From: DATJHM01 sp035493895
GTDB lineage: Bacteria > Chloroflexota > Ktedonobacteria > Ktedonobacterales > Ktedonobacteraceae
Direction of reading: 5' to 3'
DNA length: 23,998 bases
Assembly: GCA_035493895.1 (NCBI GenBank)
Contig: DATJHM010000159.1
Coordinates: 1-23,998 of the forward strand
The notes below the pieces were generated by a model. That model made no database searches. It saw only the letters and a list, made by a program, of their open reading frames with translations, and had not been told where the DNA came from. A program made the position numbers and the translations under genes. Shown here one piece after another: positions 22,332 to 23,998 of this stretch; the stretch's first letter is position 1, and each line of letters begins with the position of its first letter.

Positions 22332-23819
22332 ATGACATCCAGCATACTCCAGGAATTGAGGACTGACAAGGGCTATCAGGATGTGCCCCTCTCGGTCCTC
22401 GAAGAAATCTATCCACGCGAACTGGTCTGCGACGTGTTACAGCAGACCCAGAGTTGGGAGCAGCGAGAACGCCGCCTTCCCCACCTCTTCCTGCTCTATC
22501 TTTTGATCGCCTGGACGATCTCACCGTTGCAGGCCCTCAAGCAGACGTGTGCTCAGATCATGAGCCTGCCTCGTTGGCTGGGACCACAGACGCCCCAGCC
22601 TGTGCCCAGTTCCGCTGCCCTGAGCAAACGACGTCGCCACCTCGGCATTGCGCCCTTGCGCCTCCTCATGCGCCTGGCCTGTCAGCCTCTCACCCAGCCC
22701 GAGACCCCTGGTGCCTTCCTCTTCGGTCGTCGTCTGGTCGCCATTGATAGCAAGCTCTTTGATGTAGTGGACACCCCGGAAAATGATTGGGTCTTTCGAG
22801 GACGCACCCGCGATGGTCAGCCCCGATGTGAGACCCCGTTTCCTCAGGTTCGTCTGGTCTCCGCGCTCGAAATTGGTTCCCACGCCCACCTGGGAGCGGT
22901 CGTGGCCCCAGGCTATCGCTCGGAAATGTCGCTGGTCGAAGGCTTGCTTAGCTTCTTGTCGGCCCAGAGCCTGATCCTGCAAGATTCCGGCTTTCGGGGG
23001 GCCTGGTGGATCCAACGGCTCCTACAGCAGGGCCATCACAGCATCAGCCGACTGCAATCCAACGAGCATAGCTGCAAAGGGCCTCGGCTCCACGATGGCA
23101 GCTATCTGGTGACCGTGCAGCGCTCGGCTGGCAAACGTTTGCCTCAACCATTGACCTTGCGTATTATCGAATATCGCCTCCAACCCGAGATGGCGCAGGC
23201 GCTCGCGCAGGTGCAAAAATCGCGGCTGACGCCCAGCCAGCGTCCCCGCCTCTCGGCTGATCACGTGTATCGACTGGCAACGACCTTGCTTGATCCGGTC
23301 GAGGCCCCAGCAGCGCAAGTGGCCGCCTGCTATCACGAACGTTGGGAACTGGAATTGGTCTACGATGAGCTGCAAGAGCACCAACAATACGCCCCTCGCC
23401 TGCTGAGCAAAACGAGCGATCATGTCATCCAGGAGCTGTGGGCACTGGTCCTGGGCCATTATGCCGTGCGGGCCTGGATGATGCGTTCGGCTTCCCAGTT
23501 CCCGGCATGCGACGTCGATCGGCTCAGTTTCACCCATGCGATCTGCCTGCTGGGAACCGCCCTCACCTTGAGTGCGGCCCTGGCTCAGACGCCCACCTCC
23601 CGCTGGGTTCCTCGTCTGGAACAGGACCTGCGTCAGACGGATAGCTTGCTTCCTGCTCGTCGTCTGCGTTGCTACCCCCGCGTCGTCAAGGCTTCTCCCA
23701 CCCGCTTTTTCGTCAAAGGCGAGACCGATCTCCCCTTCGTCTTGACCGACCGCTCTCTCAACTGGCAGGATTTGATTGTTCCCCTGCATACGTCTCCTCC
23801 CCTTTGTCTTTCTTCTTAA
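22332..23819 (+). CDS. IS4-family DDE transposase
   Basis: This 495 aa transposase acts on the IS ends by cut-and-paste chemistry. An N-terminal helical domain (about 1-125) is followed by an RNase H-like core with first Asp139 in LVAIDSKLFDV, second Asp218 in LILQDSGFRG, a long insertion (about 235-330, with IS4-type beta-strand content), and the catalytic Glu341 in YHERWELELVYDEL. The IS4 signature Y-(2)-R-(3)-E-(6)-K is met for Tyr334, Arg337 and Glu341, but Gln348 stands where Lys is expected. The C-terminal 130 residues are helical. GAAAGG (22317-22322) precedes the ATG by 9 nt. No frameshift or internal stop is present, so the gene may be active. Confidence 0.93.
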   Translation: MTSSILQELRTDKGYQDVPLSVLEEIYPRELVCDVLQQTQSWEQRERRLPHLFLLYLLIAWTISPLQALKQTCAQIMSLPRWLGPQTPQPVPSSAALSKRRRHLGIAPLRLLMRLACQPLTQPETPGAFLFGRRLVAIDSKLFDVVDTPENDWVFRGRTRDGQPRCETPFPQVRLVSALEIGSHAHLGAVVAPGYRSEMSLVEGLLSFLSAQSLILQDSGFRGAWWIQRLLQQGHHSISRLQSNEHSCKGPRLHDGSYLVTVQRSAGKRLPQPLTLRIIEYRLQPEMAQALAQVQKSRLTPSQRPRLSADHVYRLATTLLDPVEAPAAQVAACYHERWELELVYDELQEHQQYAPRLLSKTSDHVIQELWALVLGHYAVRAWMMRSASQFPACDVDRLSFTHAICLLGTALTLSAALAQTPTSRWVPRLEQDLRQTDSLLPARRLRCYPRVVKASPTRFFVKGETDLPFVLTDRSLNWQDLIVPLHTSPPLCLSS

Positions 23820-23832
23820 GTTAATGGCATTG
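23809..23832 (-). repeat. IS right terminal inverted repeat
   Basis: Exact reverse complement of 22240-22263. The TAA of the transposase occupies 23817-23819 within it. Confidence 0.92.
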
Positions 23833-23998
23833 CATCTCAGGGTCTCTGGACAGCGTTCCACTCAAAATAATTCTATTCACCATATCGCTTCATGTCAGCC
23901 TTTCCAAATATCTTATTTAGCAAGTTTTCTTTCTGTTATTCTTATGCACTCATCTCGAATCGGAAAATACTATTTACTATTTTTACCGCTTTTCATAC
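23833..23998. other. AT-rich flank right of the IS
   Basis: These 166 bases are AT-rich with no coding region. They do not resemble the palindromic repeat on the left flank of the IS, apart from a short AGGG. Confidence 0.4.

Larger units (their letters stand above)
22240..23832 (+). mobile_element. IS4-family insertion sequence, complete ends
   Basis: This 1,593 bp element is bounded by perfect 24-base terminal inverted repeats at 22240-22263 and 23809-23832, beginning CAATGCCATTAACTTAAG. It carries one transposase gene. No target-site duplication is apparent in the flanking 8-12 bases (left ends CCTACCTGT, right starts CATCTCAGG). The transposase stop codon lies inside the right terminal repeat. 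Confidence 0.9.

Noticed and set aside
23022..23861. 279-codon minus-strand ORF within the IS
   Set aside because: It is antisense to the transposase and starts outside the element; no independent support.

Overview
The window reads as a chromosomal accessory-type region of a soil-type bacterium, most plausibly Chloroflexota, class Ktedonobacteria. This is an inference from several things seen together: mid-range GC, intergenic stretches full of dispersed palindromic repeats, a large IS4-type insertion sequence, multi-pass membrane proteins with long Gln/Glu-rich tails, and a plant/cyanobacteria-like UDP-sulfoquinovose synthase in an otherwise heterotroph-like gene set. No rRNA, tRNA or ribosomal protein gene is present to fix the taxonomy.

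Layout. Positions 1-75 hold a partial copy of a dispersed repeat, followed by a GIY-YIG nuclease-like protein (130-423). A membrane protein with a C-terminal helix-turn-helix (719-1912) converges on a sugar phosphate isomerase/epimerase-like TIM barrel (1916-2740, minus). Next comes a probable membrane-lipid block: UDP-sulfoquinovose synthase sqdB/SQD1 (3096-4265) converges, with an 11 bp gap, on a three-gene minus-strand operon. That operon runs from a small membrane-anchored protein (6365-6793) to a DedA-family protein with a repetitive tail (5409-6368) to an MGDG-synthase-like glycosyltransferase (4277-5398). A plus-strand run follows: an ATP-grasp protein (7196-8671), a GNAT acetyltransferase (8805-9368), a PEP-synthase/rifampicin-phosphotransferase-like enzyme (9473-12163), an ArnT/PMT-type membrane glycosyltransferase (12444-13970) and a PatB/MalY C-S lyase (14230-15420). 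The last is separated by a strong hairpin from a convergent quinone-oxidoreductase-like MDR enzyme (15512-16471).

From 16.5 kb the window changes character. There are long gene-poor stretches containing a 54/63 bp minisatellite, two nested inverted-repeat elements of about 530 bp (17088-17620 and 20323-20845) and a family of repeat units of about 57 bp. These are interleaved with a SAM methyltransferase (17843-18745, minus), an LVIVD beta-propeller protein (19074-20315) and a two-TM coiled-coil protein (21185-22066). The window closes with an intact-looking IS4-family element (22240-23832) whose left end abuts another palindromic repeat.

Functional links. The best-supported biological theme is glycolipid synthesis: sqdB makes UDP-sulfoquinovose, and the neighbouring diacylglycerol glycosyltransferase could transfer it, or a neutral sugar, to diacylglycerol. 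DedA proteins are membrane-lipid-associated. The sqdB upstream region and the ATP-grasp upstream region share a two-block conserved sequence, which suggests common control. The most unusual feature is the set of repeat elements, whose size, nested palindromy and shared sub-modules suggest one mobile or structured non-coding family.
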